Part shown: piece by piece, positions 8,112 through 16,770 of the stretch
Layout of the letters: each line of letters starts with the position of its first letter
Numbering within the stretch: the first letter of the stretch is position 1
Assembly: GCA_021809105.1 (NCBI GenBank)
Contig: JAKBAM010000001.1
Span: 124,001-188,000, forward strand
Length of the DNA: 64,000 nucleotides
DNA from: Actinomycetes bacterium
GTDB lineage: Bacteria > Actinomycetota > Acidimicrobiia > Acidimicrobiales > Palsa-688
Reading direction: 5' to 3'
Translations under genes and position numbers: made by a program
Notes under the pieces: generated by a model
Told to the model about the DNA's origin: nothing
The model's database searches: none
What the model saw: the letters and a program-made list of their open reading frames with translations, nothing else

Positions 8112-9482
8112 TCAGCGCGCCCCCGCCAACGGCGCGTCACAAATCCACGAGCCGGCAACGCCTTCAGCCCCCTGGGGCCGCCCACCTGGTGGGGCCTGAG
8201 GGCCGCCCAAGGGAACCGCCTCCAGGTCGGGGCCGTCCGAGCCGGTGATCTCGACGTCCTGGAACTTGCCCACGGGCAGGGTGTCGGGGACGGTGACGAT
8301 CCCGTCGATCTCCGGCGCTTCGCGGTGGCTGCGGGCCACTCCGGGACTGTCGACGAGCACGCGGGCCCGGGATCCGACCAGCGCGGAGCGGACCGAAGCG
8401 GTGATCCGGTCCTGGATCTCACTGCACTCGGCCAACCGCTCCCTCACCAAAGTCGAATCGACCGCCCCGTCCAAGCCTGCAGCGTAGGTACCCTCCTCAG
8501 CCGAGTACGCGAAGAAGCCGGCCCAATCCAGGCGGACCTCCTGCAGGAATGCCAGCAGGAGGTCGTGGTCCTCTTCGGTCTCACCCGGATAGCCCACGAT
8601 GAACGAAGAGCGAAACGCCGCCTCCGGGTAGCGCCGACGGATGTCGGCAATCCGCGCAGCGAAGCGGCCACCCGAGCCCCAGCGGCGCATCCGGCGCAGA
8701 TGAGGGCGCGACACGTGTTGGAGGGAGAGGTCGAAGTAATGGCAGCCGGTGGCGCCCACCGCGTCGATCAAACCGTCGGTCAGCTCCGACGGGTACAGGT
8801 AGAGCAGGCGGGTCCGCTCGACCCGCGCGCTGACGCCGGCGACAAGGGCCTCGATCTGCTTGGCACCCAGGTCCCGGCCGTAGGACGCCAGGTCCTGGGC
8901 GACGAGAACGATCTCGGGGACCGCCAGCGCCTCGACCTCGGCGAGAACCGCCTCCAGCTGCCGGGAACGTTGCTTGCCGCGAAAAGACGGGATCGCACAG
9001 AACCCGCACTTGCGGTCACACCCCTCCGCCACCTTGACGTAGGCCCAAGGAGAAGTAGGGGCTCGCCGGGGCAGGTTGAGCAGATCGAAGGTCGGAACGT
9101 CGAGTTCCCGCTTGGCCCCGAGTGCCACGGGGACACCGGTTCGGACCGGTGCAGCGCCCGCGGCGAACGACACCGGCACCCCGAAGCCAGCCACGCGGTC
9201 GACCTCGGGGATGGCCGCCGCCAACTCACTGCCGTAGCGCTCGGCCATGCAGCCGGTCACGACAAGCTGCGCACCCGGCCGGCGGGTGCCTGCCAGCTCC
9301 AGCACCGTGTCGATCGACTCTCGGCGAGCCGCCTCGATGAAGGCGCAGGTGTTGACTACGACGAGATCCGCCTCGCCGGGAGCCGGGGCCGCCTGGTAGC
9401 CGTCGGCCTCGAGCATCCCGGCCAGCTTCTCGGAGTCCACCTGGTTCTTGGGGCATCCGAGGGTTTCCAGCCAGTACCGCAC
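8112..9482 (-). CDS. rimO: Ribosomal protein S12 methylthiotransferase RimO
   Basis: 456 aa radical-SAM enzyme methylthiolating the conserved aspartate of S12. Cluster cysteines in the N-terminal domain are Cys10 (LGCPKN), Cys46 (NTCAF) and Cys78 (VTGCMAERYG); the radical-SAM triad is CDRKCGFC at 155-162. The C-terminal TRAM domain holds RARVLVDSPG and ITGSDGPDLEAVPLGG. RimO rather than MiaB is shown by LGCPKNQVDSEKL. It heads a rimO-pgsA-cinA cluster and lies 29 bases after the DUF5679 gene. Confidence 0.95.
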   Translation of the reverse strand: MRYWLETLGCPKNQVDSEKLAGMLEADGYQAAPAPGEADLVVVNTCAFIEAARRESIDTVLELAGTRRPGAQLVVTGCMAERYGSELAAAIPEVDRVAGFGVPVSFAAGAAPVRTGVPVALGAKRELDVPTFDLLNLPRRAPTSPWAYVKVAEGCDRKCGFCAIPSFRGKQRSRQLEAVLAEVEALAVPEIVLVAQDLASYGRDLGAKQIEALVAGVSARVERTRLLYLYPSELTDGLIDAVGATGCHYFDLSLQHVSRPHLRRMRRWGSGGRFAARIADIRRRYPEAAFRSSFIVGYPGETEEDHDLLLAFLQEVRLDWAGFFAYSAEEGTYAAGLDGAVDSTLVRERLAECSEIQDRITASVRSALVGSRARVLVDSPGVARSHREAPEIDGIVTVPDTLPVGKFQDVEITGSDGPDLEAVPLGGPQAPPGGRPQGAEGVAGSWICDAPLAGAR

Positions 9483-9511
9483 CGGTGCAGCCTACAAGGA
9501 GGCGGCGCCGC

Positions 9512-9664
9512 TCACTTCTTCGTGCTGAGCATCCGGTTCATCTTCGTGCCGCAGACCGGACAAGTCCCCTGTGCAGCAGGCCTGCCGTTCGCGAGGGTGA
9601 CTTCCTCGCCATCGAACTCACGCTTGGTCTTGCACTTCACGCAGTATCCCTCGTAGGTGGCCAC
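9512..9664 (-). CDS. Small zinc-ribbon protein, DUF5679 type
   Basis: 50 aa protein, easy to miss. It reads GTG-ATYEGYCVKCKTKREF...GTCPVCGTKMNRMLSTKK. Two CxxC pairs (YCVKC and CPVC) form a zinc ribbon separated by the motif EVTLANGRPAAQGT, the pattern of a small conserved actinobacterial family. A clear GAGAGGAA ribosome-binding site precedes the GTG at 9664. It sits between thrB and rimO on the same strand. Function is unknown; nucleic-acid or protein binding is the usual guess for such ribbons. Confidence 0.85.
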   Translation of the reverse strand: MATYEGYCVKCKTKREFDGEEVTLANGRPAAQGTCPVCGTKMNRMLSTKK

Positions 9665-9718
9665 GGGGCTTCCTCTCTGTCGGCGGATGGGGCTGTTGAC
9701 GGTTGGAACTCGGCCACC

Positions 9719-10579
9719 CTAGTGATCGCCGCCCGGTACCACGGTGACCCCCTCGCGATCTGCCTCGAGCACCAGCACCCGCCCGGGGACGTCCTGGCGG
9801 GATAGGGCCGCCTCGGCGGCCGCCTTCACGGTGCCGGCGGTAGAGCCCGTAGCCACGCCAAGGAGGCTGGGACCAGCTCCCGACCAGCACGCTCCGAGGG
9901 CTCCGCCTGCGACCATCTCGGCCAAGATGGCGGGCGCCTCCGGGAAGAGGGAGGAGCGAGCGCCCTGGTGGAGGCGGTCCTCGAACGCCTCCTGGACGAG
10001 CAACCGGTGATCGGCCAGGCCGGCTATGACAAGTGCGAGGCGACCAAGGTTGAAGCGGGCGTCGGCATGGTCCACTCGTGCCGGCAAGACAGCGCGAGCT
10101 TCCTGCGTCGGCAGCGGTCGATCAGGCACGGCGACAACGAAGCGCAGCTCGGCGTCGAGGGCCAGGCTGCGAGTCACGGCTCGGCTGCCCACCGCTGTCG
10201 CCGCAACCAGGCCCCCCACGACCGAAGCTGCGGCGTTCTCCGGATGGCCGTCGATACGGGCGCCTACGGCCATGGGATCGGAGGCGCCGGAAGCCGCTGC
10301 GCTGGCGACAGCCAGCGCAGCGGAGGACCCGAGACCTCGGCCTACTGGAATGTCGGAGTGGATCCTTATGGCGAGGTGGTCGTGGCCGAGGATCTCGGTG
10401 GCGATCTGCGCCGCCAGGTGGTTGGCATCCGCCGGCAGCTCCGCTCCCTGGCCGCTGCTGGTCACCTGGAGGCGGTCGGCTGCGGTGACCTCCACCTCCA
10501 CGTAGAGCGAGAGCGCCACCGCCAGGACGTCGAAACCAGGGCCGAGGTTGGCCGACGAGGCAGGGGCACGGGCTCGCAC
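9719..10579 (-). CDS. thrB: Homoserine kinase
   Basis: 286 aa GHMP kinase, normal length. The N-terminal ASSANLGPGFDVLAVAL is diagnostic of ThrB; the phosphate-binding motif 2 is IPVGRGLGSSAALAVASAAA; the C-terminal motif 3 is GACWSGAGPSLLGVA. It phosphorylates homoserine on the way to threonine. The start is the GTG at 10579; codons just upstream offer no better choice. hom and thrC, the usual partners, are not in the window; instead the gene follows ftsK by 38 bases. Confidence 0.93.
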   Translation of the reverse strand: MRARAPASSANLGPGFDVLAVALSLYVEVEVTAADRLQVTSSGQGAELPADANHLAAQIATEILGHDHLAIRIHSDIPVGRGLGSSAALAVASAAASGASDPMAVGARIDGHPENAAASVVGGLVAATAVGSRAVTRSLALDAELRFVVAVPDRPLPTQEARAVLPARVDHADARFNLGRLALVIAGLADHRLLVQEAFEDRLHQGARSSLFPEAPAILAEMVAGGALGACWSGAGPSLLGVATGSTAGTVKAAAEAALSRQDVPGRVLVLEADREGVTVVPGGDH

Positions 10580-10617
10580 GGCCGCACACGGTAGGCGATG
10601 CGGGCGCAGCCACGTCG

Positions 10618-13203
10618 CTACTGCGAAGCGCGCCCCTCCAGCTCCTCCACACTCATCAGCACCGTGCGCGCTTTCGAGCCCTCCGACGGGCCCACTACGC
10701 CGCGCTGCTCCAGTAGGTCCATGATACGCCCGGCCCGGGCGAAGCCCACCCGCAGCTTGCGCTGTAGCATCGACGTCGAACCCAACTGGCTCCGCACGAC
10801 GAGGTCCATGGCAGCCTCGAGCATGGCGTCGTCGTCATCGCTGTCGCCCGCCACCCCCCCGCCGCCGGCGGACGGCCCGTCATCACTGCCCTCTACGCCA
10901 TCGACGTAGCGAGGCTCGGACTGGCGACGCCAGTGGGCGACCACCTTGCGAACCTCGTCCTCGTCCACCCACGAACCCTGGATGCGGCGAGCCACGCTCG
11001 AGCTGGCGGTCAAGAGCAACATATCGCCCTTGCCGATGAGCCGCTCCGCTCCGGGCTGATCGAGGATGACCCGGCTGTCCGCCAGCGAAGACACGGCGAA
11101 GGCGAGACGGGACGGGACGTTGGCCTTGATGACACCTGTGATGACATCCACTGACGGTCGTTGCGTGGCGATGACCAGGTGGATCCCGACTGCCCGCGCC
11201 ATCTGGGCGATGCGCACGATCGACTCCTCGACGTCGCGCTTGGCCACCATCATCAAGTCGTTGAGCTCATCGATCACGATGAGGACGAAGGGTAGGCGGG
11301 CATATTCCTTGGCCTCGGGGCCGTCCGGCCCGACAGGTGCCCCCAGCTCCGGATGGCGCACCAGGTCACCGCGGTCGTAGGCGTCGTTGTAGCCGGTGAT
11401 GTCCCGCACCCCGACCTCGGCGAGCAAGTCGTAGCGCCGCTCCATCTCGTGCACCGCCCATGACAGCGCATTGGCGGCTTTCTTGGGGTTGGTCACGACC
11501 TGGGTCAGTAGGTGAGGCAGGCCGTTGTACTGCCCCAGCTCCACCCGCTTGGGATCGACGAGGATCAACCGCACCTGGTCCGGCGTGGCCCGCACCAGCA
11601 GCGAAGTCAGGATGGAGTTGATGCAGCTTGACTTGCCGGCGCCGGTGGCACCGGCGATGAGGATGTGGGGCATCGTCGCCAGGTTGGCCAGGACCGGCCT
11701 CCCGGCGATGTCTCGACCCATGGCGACCTCGAGGGGGTGCTTGGCGTCGTGAGCCTCAGCGGAGGACAGGATGTCGCCCACGGCGACGAGCTGTCGCTGC
11801 GTGTTGGGAACCTCGATGCCGATCGCGGAGCGCCCGGGGATGGGTGCCAGGATGCGAACGTCCGCCGCGGCCATGGCGTAGGCGATGTCGCGCTGCAGGC
11901 TGGTGACCTTGGCCACCTTTACGCTCGGACCCAGCTCGAGCTCGTAGCGAGTGACCGAAGGACCGACGGTCATGTTGACCAGCCTCGTCTCGACTCCGTG
12001 CGCGGCCAGCGCGTCCTCGAGCACCTGGCCCAGCCGCTCGATGGCCTTGCGGTCGATTTCGGTAGCTTTGGATCGCTTGAGGAGGGCCACGGGCGGGAGC
12101 CTCCAAGCGCCGTCGGTGGCGGCAGGACCGAGAGCAATCTTCAGCTGCTCTGGGCCTCCTTCACCAGCTCCCGGCCCGTCGTCAGCCTCGGGCGCCGGCG
12201 GCAGCGTTATCGAGACGGGGGGTCGTCCCGCCGAGGCCTCGGCACGGTCGAGGCTCAGCCGAGCGACGGCCTCGTCGTCGGCGTCGGCGTCGGATTCCCC
12301 GAGCGGCTCTGCATCATGCCTCGATCGGCGGGAGCGGCGGCCGGGGGGTCTGCGGTCGAGCTCCTGGTCGTACGGGCCGGCGGTGGGATGCCGACCGGCT
12401 GCGGCATCGCGCCGTCCGTGGCTCCCGGCGTCCAGGACCCAGCGCCAGCCCGATCTAAGGGCTCGGGCGATGCTGCGCAGTCCGTAGGCGACCCTGCCGG
12501 CGGCATCGCGTGCCGGGGTGCCGGTCATCACGAGGATGGCCACAGCGAGGAGGGCCAGCAGCACGAGCGCCGCGCCCCAGACGGCGAGCCCGCTGCGAAG
12601 CGGTATCGCTATGGACGCGCCGACGACACCGCCTGCGCCGCGAAGCAAGGCGAGGTGGCGAGGCCATCCAGGCGGTCCCCAGGCGTTCTGGAACAGCCCG
12701 GAGAGAGCGACCAGGCCGACCACCAGGCCGAGAGCGACCCTCGACGGCCTGTGGTGTGGCTCGGCGGGGGCAGCCTCGGCCGGGTGACCGCTGCGCCAAG
12801 ACGGGCGGTGCTCACCGCTGATCAGGACCCCGCCGAGCACCGCGAAGGCTACAGGGATCAGGTAGCGGGACCGGCCGACGAGGTCGCCCGATGCACTCTT
12901 GGCCATCCGCCCCGCCGGTCCAGCCAGGTCGCTCCAGATGCCGAGGGCGCCGAGCACGGCCAGGAGCACGAGGGCCACACCCCACACGTCGTCGGTCTGG
13001 CGCCCGAGCACACCGCTCAGCCTTGATCCGAGCCTCGGTCCTCGAGCGGCACGAGACTGGCGTCGCGTGGCGCCAGCTGAGGGCCTCCTCCGGCGCGGCG
13101 CAGCCTTCCTCGGGACAGGTCGACGCGCGGATGCAGAGGAGGACGAACGACGAGTCGCAGTGGCCACAGCACTCACGAGCGTAACACCAGCCACTCGTGC
13201 CAC
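10618..13203 (-). CDS. ftsK: DNA translocase FtsK
   Basis: 861 aa. A basic, serine-rich N-terminus (about 60 aa) is followed by four to five hydrophobic segments (about 70-235) anchoring it at the division septum, a charged linker (235-380), and the FtsK/SpoIIIE motor with Walker A GATGAGKSS and Walker B FVLIVIDELNDLMM. The C-terminal winged-helix gamma domain, which reads orientation sequences, is at about 790-850 (DLVVRSQLGSTSMLQRKLRVG). It pumps chromosome termini through the closing septum. The start is uncertain: several GTG codons lie within the first 15 residues. Upstream of thrB, downstream of rnj. Confidence 0.93.
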   Translation of the reverse strand: MARVAGVTLVSAVATATRRSSSSASARRPVPRKAAPRRRRPSAGATRRQSRAARGPRLGSRLSGVLGRQTDDVWGVALVLLAVLGALGIWSDLAGPAGRMAKSASGDLVGRSRYLIPVAFAVLGGVLISGEHRPSWRSGHPAEAAPAEPHHRPSRVALGLVVGLVALSGLFQNAWGPPGWPRHLALLRGAGGVVGASIAIPLRSGLAVWGAALVLLALLAVAILVMTGTPARDAAGRVAYGLRSIARALRSGWRWVLDAGSHGRRDAAAGRHPTAGPYDQELDRRPPGRRSRRSRHDAEPLGESDADADDEAVARLSLDRAEASAGRPPVSITLPPAPEADDGPGAGEGGPEQLKIALGPAATDGAWRLPPVALLKRSKATEIDRKAIERLGQVLEDALAAHGVETRLVNMTVGPSVTRYELELGPSVKVAKVTSLQRDIAYAMAAADVRILAPIPGRSAIGIEVPNTQRQLVAVGDILSSAEAHDAKHPLEVAMGRDIAGRPVLANLATMPHILIAGATGAGKSSCINSILTSLLVRATPDQVRLILVDPKRVELGQYNGLPHLLTQVVTNPKKAANALSWAVHEMERRYDLLAEVGVRDITGYNDAYDRGDLVRHPELGAPVGPDGPEAKEYARLPFVLIVIDELNDLMMVAKRDVEESIVRIAQMARAVGIHLVIATQRPSVDVITGVIKANVPSRLAFAVSSLADSRVILDQPGAERLIGKGDMLLLTASSSVARRIQGSWVDEDEVRKVVAHWRRQSEPRYVDGVEGSDDGPSAGGGGVAGDSDDDDAMLEAAMDLVVRSQLGSTSMLQRKLRVGFARAGRIMDLLEQRGVVGPSEGSKARTVLMSVEELEGRASQ

Positions 13204-13249
13204 AGGGGAGGCCGGAGGCGGAGGTTCTCGCCCAGCGCGGGTCCCCGGG

Positions 13250-14911
13250 TCAGACCTCCATGACGACCGGCACGATCATCGGACGGCGCCGGGTGCGCTC
13301 CTGGACGAACCGGCCGAGGGCCGAACGGGTGCGCCGCTTCATCGCCTCGTACTCGAACGTACCCGTTGCCGCTGCTTCCTCGAGCGCAGCTAGAACAGCG
13401 GCGCGCGCCTCTCCGAGCAGGCCCTCGGCTTCAGGGGCGTACACCCAGCCGCGGGTGATGATCTCAGGCCCGTTGAGGACTTCGCCGGATTTGGCATCGA
13501 CAGTGAGCACGACGATGACGACACCTTCCTCCGCCAGGACCTTCCGGTCGCGGAGCACCCCGCGCCCGACATCGCCGACGATGCCGTCGACGTAGAGGTA
13601 GCCGGCGGGCACCTCTCCGGCGAAGTCGATCCCGTCATCGGTCAGCTCGATTACGTCCCCGTCCTCCGCCAGGAGGATCCGGCTCTCGGCAACACCCATC
13701 TGGCGGGCCAGGCGAGCGTGGTGGCTGAGGTGGCGAAACTCGCCGTGCACCGGGATGAACGAGTTGGGCTGGGTCAACGACAGAAGAGTTTTCAACTCCT
13801 CCCGTCGGGCGTGGCCGCTCACATGCACCCGCGCCAGACCGGAGTGCACCACTTCGGCGCCGAGCCGGCACAATCCGTCGATGACCTTGCCTACGCTCGT
13901 CTCGTTACCCGGGATGGCGTGGGAGGACAGTACGACCAGGTCGCCGTCGCCGACGGTCAGCCACTTGTTATCGCCCGAGGCCATGAGAGAAAGGGCCGAC
14001 ATGGGCTCTCCCTGCGAGCCGGTGGAGATGACACAGACGCGCCGCGGGTCGAGGCCGGAGATCTTCTCGATGTCGACCAGGCTGGCGTCGGGGATCGAGA
14101 GCAGGCCCATGGATCGCGCCAGGGCCACGTTCTTGCCCATGGAGCGACCGAGGGTGGCCAGGGTCCGGCCTCCGGCGATGGCAGCGTCGGCAATCTGTTG
14201 GATGCGGTGGATGTGGCTGGCGAAGCAGGCCACGATCACCCGTTTGTCGCCGTGGGCGGCGAAGAGGTCAGCGAGCACCTGCCCGACGCTGCTCTCGCTG
14301 TCGGTATGGCCGTCCTCCTCGGCATTGGTCGAATCCGACAGCAGCAATCGAATTCCTTCATCCGAAGCGATGGCCCCGATGCGAGCCAGGTCGGTCGCCC
14401 GCCCATCGACCGGGGTCAGATCGATCTTGAAATCGCCCGAATGGAGGATCACTCCCTGCGGTGTATGGAAGGCAGTGGCGAAGCCGTGGGGCACTGAGTG
14501 GGTCACGGGTATGAACTCCACATCGAACGGACCGATCATGCGCCGCTCATGATCCTTGACGGGGATCAGCTTGGTCCGGCCGAGCAGCCCGGCTTCTTCG
14601 ATGCGGCTACGGGCCAGTCCGAGCGAGAGCGCAGACCCGTAAATGGGAAACTCCAGGTCTCTCAGCAAGAAGCTGAGGCCGCCGCAGTGATCCTCGTGGC
14701 CGTGGGTCACGAGGCAGCCCTCGATACGCTCCCGCCGCTCGAGCAGCCAGGTGAAGTCCGGCAGGACCAGGTCCACCCCGGGCATATCCGCCTCGGGGAA
14801 CATGATGCCGCAGTCCAGGATCAGGATCCGCCCGTCGACCTCGATACAGGCACAGTTGCGCCCGATCTCGCCGAGGCCGCCGAGGAATACGACGCGTACC
14901 GGGCTAGACAC
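13250..14911 (-). CDS. rnj: Ribonuclease J
   Basis: 553 aa metallo-beta-lactamase/beta-CASP ribonuclease with both endonuclease and 5'-3' exonuclease activity in RNA decay and maturation. Motif 2 HGHEDHCGG supplies zinc ligands; further metal and beta-CASP residues lie in HSVPHGFATAFH, SDSTNAEEDGHT and VHVSGHARREELKTL. Begins at GTG 14911 (MSSPVRVVFLGGLGEIGRN). It is 26 bases downstream of dapA, the usual actinobacterial dapB-dapA-rnj order. A C-terminal oligomerisation domain ends near IVPVVMEV. Confidence 0.95.
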   Translation of the reverse strand: MSSPVRVVFLGGLGEIGRNCACIEVDGRILILDCGIMFPEADMPGVDLVLPDFTWLLERRERIEGCLVTHGHEDHCGGLSFLLRDLEFPIYGSALSLGLARSRIEEAGLLGRTKLIPVKDHERRMIGPFDVEFIPVTHSVPHGFATAFHTPQGVILHSGDFKIDLTPVDGRATDLARIGAIASDEGIRLLLSDSTNAEEDGHTDSESSVGQVLADLFAAHGDKRVIVACFASHIHRIQQIADAAIAGGRTLATLGRSMGKNVALARSMGLLSIPDASLVDIEKISGLDPRRVCVISTGSQGEPMSALSLMASGDNKWLTVGDGDLVVLSSHAIPGNETSVGKVIDGLCRLGAEVVHSGLARVHVSGHARREELKTLLSLTQPNSFIPVHGEFRHLSHHARLARQMGVAESRILLAEDGDVIELTDDGIDFAGEVPAGYLYVDGIVGDVGRGVLRDRKVLAEEGVVIVVLTVDAKSGEVLNGPEIITRGWVYAPEAEGLLGEARAAVLAALEEAAATGTFEYEAMKRRTRSALGRFVQERTRRRPMIVPVVMEV

Positions 14912-14937
14912 AGCACATCGAGTCGGAGGTTGTCCGT

Positions 14938-15843
14938 TCAGTCATTGAGAAGCTCCAATTGGCGGAGGAGGGCGACGGCACCGTCGTCGACCGACGAGGG
15001 CGCCGGCCCGAGGGGCAGGCGGCATTGTCCGGCGGGCAACCCCAACGCACGCAGCATGGCCTTGGCGGGAATCGGGTTGGGGCTTTCGTCGGAGGTCTGG
15101 TAGAGGTGCGACGACTGAAGGGACACGTTGAGCGCACGGGCATGATCGATGTCGCCCTTCCAGAATGCCGCCGCCATCTGGCCGAGCAGGTGGCCAGCCC
15201 AGTGCGATTCAACAGAGATCACCCCCGCCGCCCCGATGGCGAGCAGTGGAAGCGTGTCGCCGTCGTTGCCGCTGTAGAGCTCGAAGCCGGCCGGGGCGCC
15301 CGCCACCAAGCGGGCTGCGCCGGCCGGGTCGGCGGTGGCGTCCTTCACGCCGACGATCACGCCGTCACCCGCCAAGCGCCAGATCACCTCGCGGGCAACC
15401 CGGCGGCCGGTGCGGACGGGAATGTCGTAGAGCCACACAGGTAGGTCGCCCGCGGCGGCGCCGATGGCACGCAGGTGGGCCTCGATACCGGCCTGGGAGG
15501 GCCGGTTGTAGTAAGGGGTGACCGCCAGGATCCCTGTCACTCCCGCCGCCACGGCTGCCTTGGTCAGCGTCACCGAGTGGGCGGTGTCGGCGGTGCTCGT
15601 TCCGGCCACAACGGGCACGTCGACGGCCCCTGCCACCGCCCGCCACAGCGCTACCTTCTCCGCGTCCGAGAGCGCCGGGCTCTCGCCCGTCGTCCCGGCG
15701 ACCACGAGGGCGTCGTTGCCGTGTTCGGTCAACCAACGGGCCAGCGCGGCCGCCCCGTCGAGGTCGAGCGATCCGTCATCTCGAAAGGGGGTCACCATGG
15801 CGCATGCGACGGCGCCTAGGCGCCCAGGCCCGGAAGTTGGCAT
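14938..15843 (-). CDS. dapA: 4-hydroxy-tetrahydrodipicolinate synthase
   Basis: 301 aa TIM-barrel aldolase of the NAL/DapA family. The Schiff-base lysine is in VIVGVKDATADP; the catalytic tyrosine is in VTPYYNRPSQ; the pyruvate-binding GTTGES is near residue 50. Condenses pyruvate with aspartate semialdehyde as the first committed step to DAP and lysine. ATG at 15843. A TAnnnT hexamer (15850-15855) lies only 6 bases before the ATG, hinting at a leaderless start despite dapB lying upstream on the same strand. Confidence 0.95.
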   Translation of the reverse strand: MPTSGPGRLGAVACAMVTPFRDDGSLDLDGAAALARWLTEHGNDALVVAGTTGESPALSDAEKVALWRAVAGAVDVPVVAGTSTADTAHSVTLTKAAVAAGVTGILAVTPYYNRPSQAGIEAHLRAIGAAAGDLPVWLYDIPVRTGRRVAREVIWRLAGDGVIVGVKDATADPAGAARLVAGAPAGFELYSGNDGDTLPLLAIGAAGVISVESHWAGHLLGQMAAAFWKGDIDHARALNVSLQSSHLYQTSDESPNPIPAKAMLRALGLPAGQCRLPLGPAPSSVDDGAVALLRQLELLND

Positions 15844-15849
15844 GACGTC

Positions 15850-15855
15850 ACACTA
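15850..15855 (-). promoter_or_regulatory. Possible -10 element for leaderless dapA
   Basis: Minus strand TAGTGT (TAnnnT) ends 6 bases before the dapA ATG, in the 92-base dapB-dapA gap, and no Shine-Dalgarno sequence precedes that ATG. Single short motif; no convincing -35. Confidence 0.25.
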
Positions 15856-15935
15856 CAGAGCCACGTGCGTTGCTCCCCGCAGGGCGATGTTGCTCGCCAC
15901 CTTCCAGCAGCGCCGTCGAGACCGATATGGCGATG

Positions 15936-16721
15936 TCACAGCCCGAGGAGCAGGTCGATCCCAACCGTGAGACCGGGGAGCCCGGCGACCGCCTTGAGCG
16001 CTAGCACCACGCCCGGCATGAACGAGGACCGGTCGATGGAGTCGTGGCGGATGGTCAGCGTCTCCCCGACCGTCCCCAATAGCACCTCTTGGTGGGCCAC
16101 CAAGCCCCGCAAGCGCACGGAGTGGACGTGGATCCCGCCAGGTCCTACCCCGCCTCGCGCCCCCCGAACGGTCTCCGATGTGGTTGGATCCGGCGCCCAC
16201 TCCGCCGAGGCGGCGGCTATCCGCTCAGCAGTTCGCAGTGCCGTGCCCGACGGGGCATCGACCTTGCCGTCATGGTGTAGCTCGATGACCTCGACGGTCT
16301 CGAACCATGGGGCCGCCATCTCGGCGAAGCGCATCGACAGGACGGCTCCAATAGCGAAGTTGGCGGCCACCACGCAGCCGAGCGGTCCGCCTTTGGGATA
16401 CAGCCGGGACAGCTCCGCCTCCCCCGCCTCACCCATCCCCGTGGTGCCGACGACCAGGTGCATGCCGTGCGCGGCGCAGTAGCGGGCATTCGCCCGCACC
16501 GCTTCTGGGGTGGTGAAGTCGACGGCGACGGTCGCCCCGGCCGCGACCATGTCGGGCAGGTCGCGGCTGTAGCGAAGCGTGGCCTGAGACAGACCGGGAA
16601 CGACGTCTGCGGCCCGCGCCGGATCGACTGCGGCGACCAGCTCCAGGTCGCGGTCGGCATCGACGGCCCCGCACACCATCGAACCCATCCGCCCCCCGGC
16701 ACCCAACACCGCTACCTTCAT
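15936..16721 (-). CDS. dapB: 4-hydroxy-tetrahydrodipicolinate reductase
   Basis: 261 aa. The N-terminal Rossmann domain begins MKVAVLGAGGRMGSMVCGAV; the catalytic/substrate segment is ELHHDGKVDAPSGTALRTAE. Reduces the DapA product with NAD(P)H. I take the ATG at 16721 because all family similarity begins there; the 45 extra codons of a longer frame are not DapB-like. Downstream of the M16 peptidase gene and upstream of dapA, as in many Actinomycetota. Confidence 0.95.
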   Translation of the reverse strand: MKVAVLGAGGRMGSMVCGAVDADRDLELVAAVDPARAADVVPGLSQATLRYSRDLPDMVAAGATVAVDFTTPEAVRANARYCAAHGMHLVVGTTGMGEAGEAELSRLYPKGGPLGCVVAANFAIGAVLSMRFAEMAAPWFETVEVIELHHDGKVDAPSGTALRTAERIAAASAEWAPDPTTSETVRGARGGVGPGGIHVHSVRLRGLVAHQEVLLGTVGETLTIRHDSIDRSSFMPGVVLALKAVAGLPGLTVGIDLLLGL

Positions 16722-16770
16722 CCGGGCCCGCCCCAGCCGCCCGGCGTTGCCAGCCGATCGGCGCCCCCCA

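Noticed and set aside
11665-13026. 453-codon plus-strand frame opposite ftsK
   Set aside because: Mirrors the FtsK reading frame; no independent start signal or similarity.
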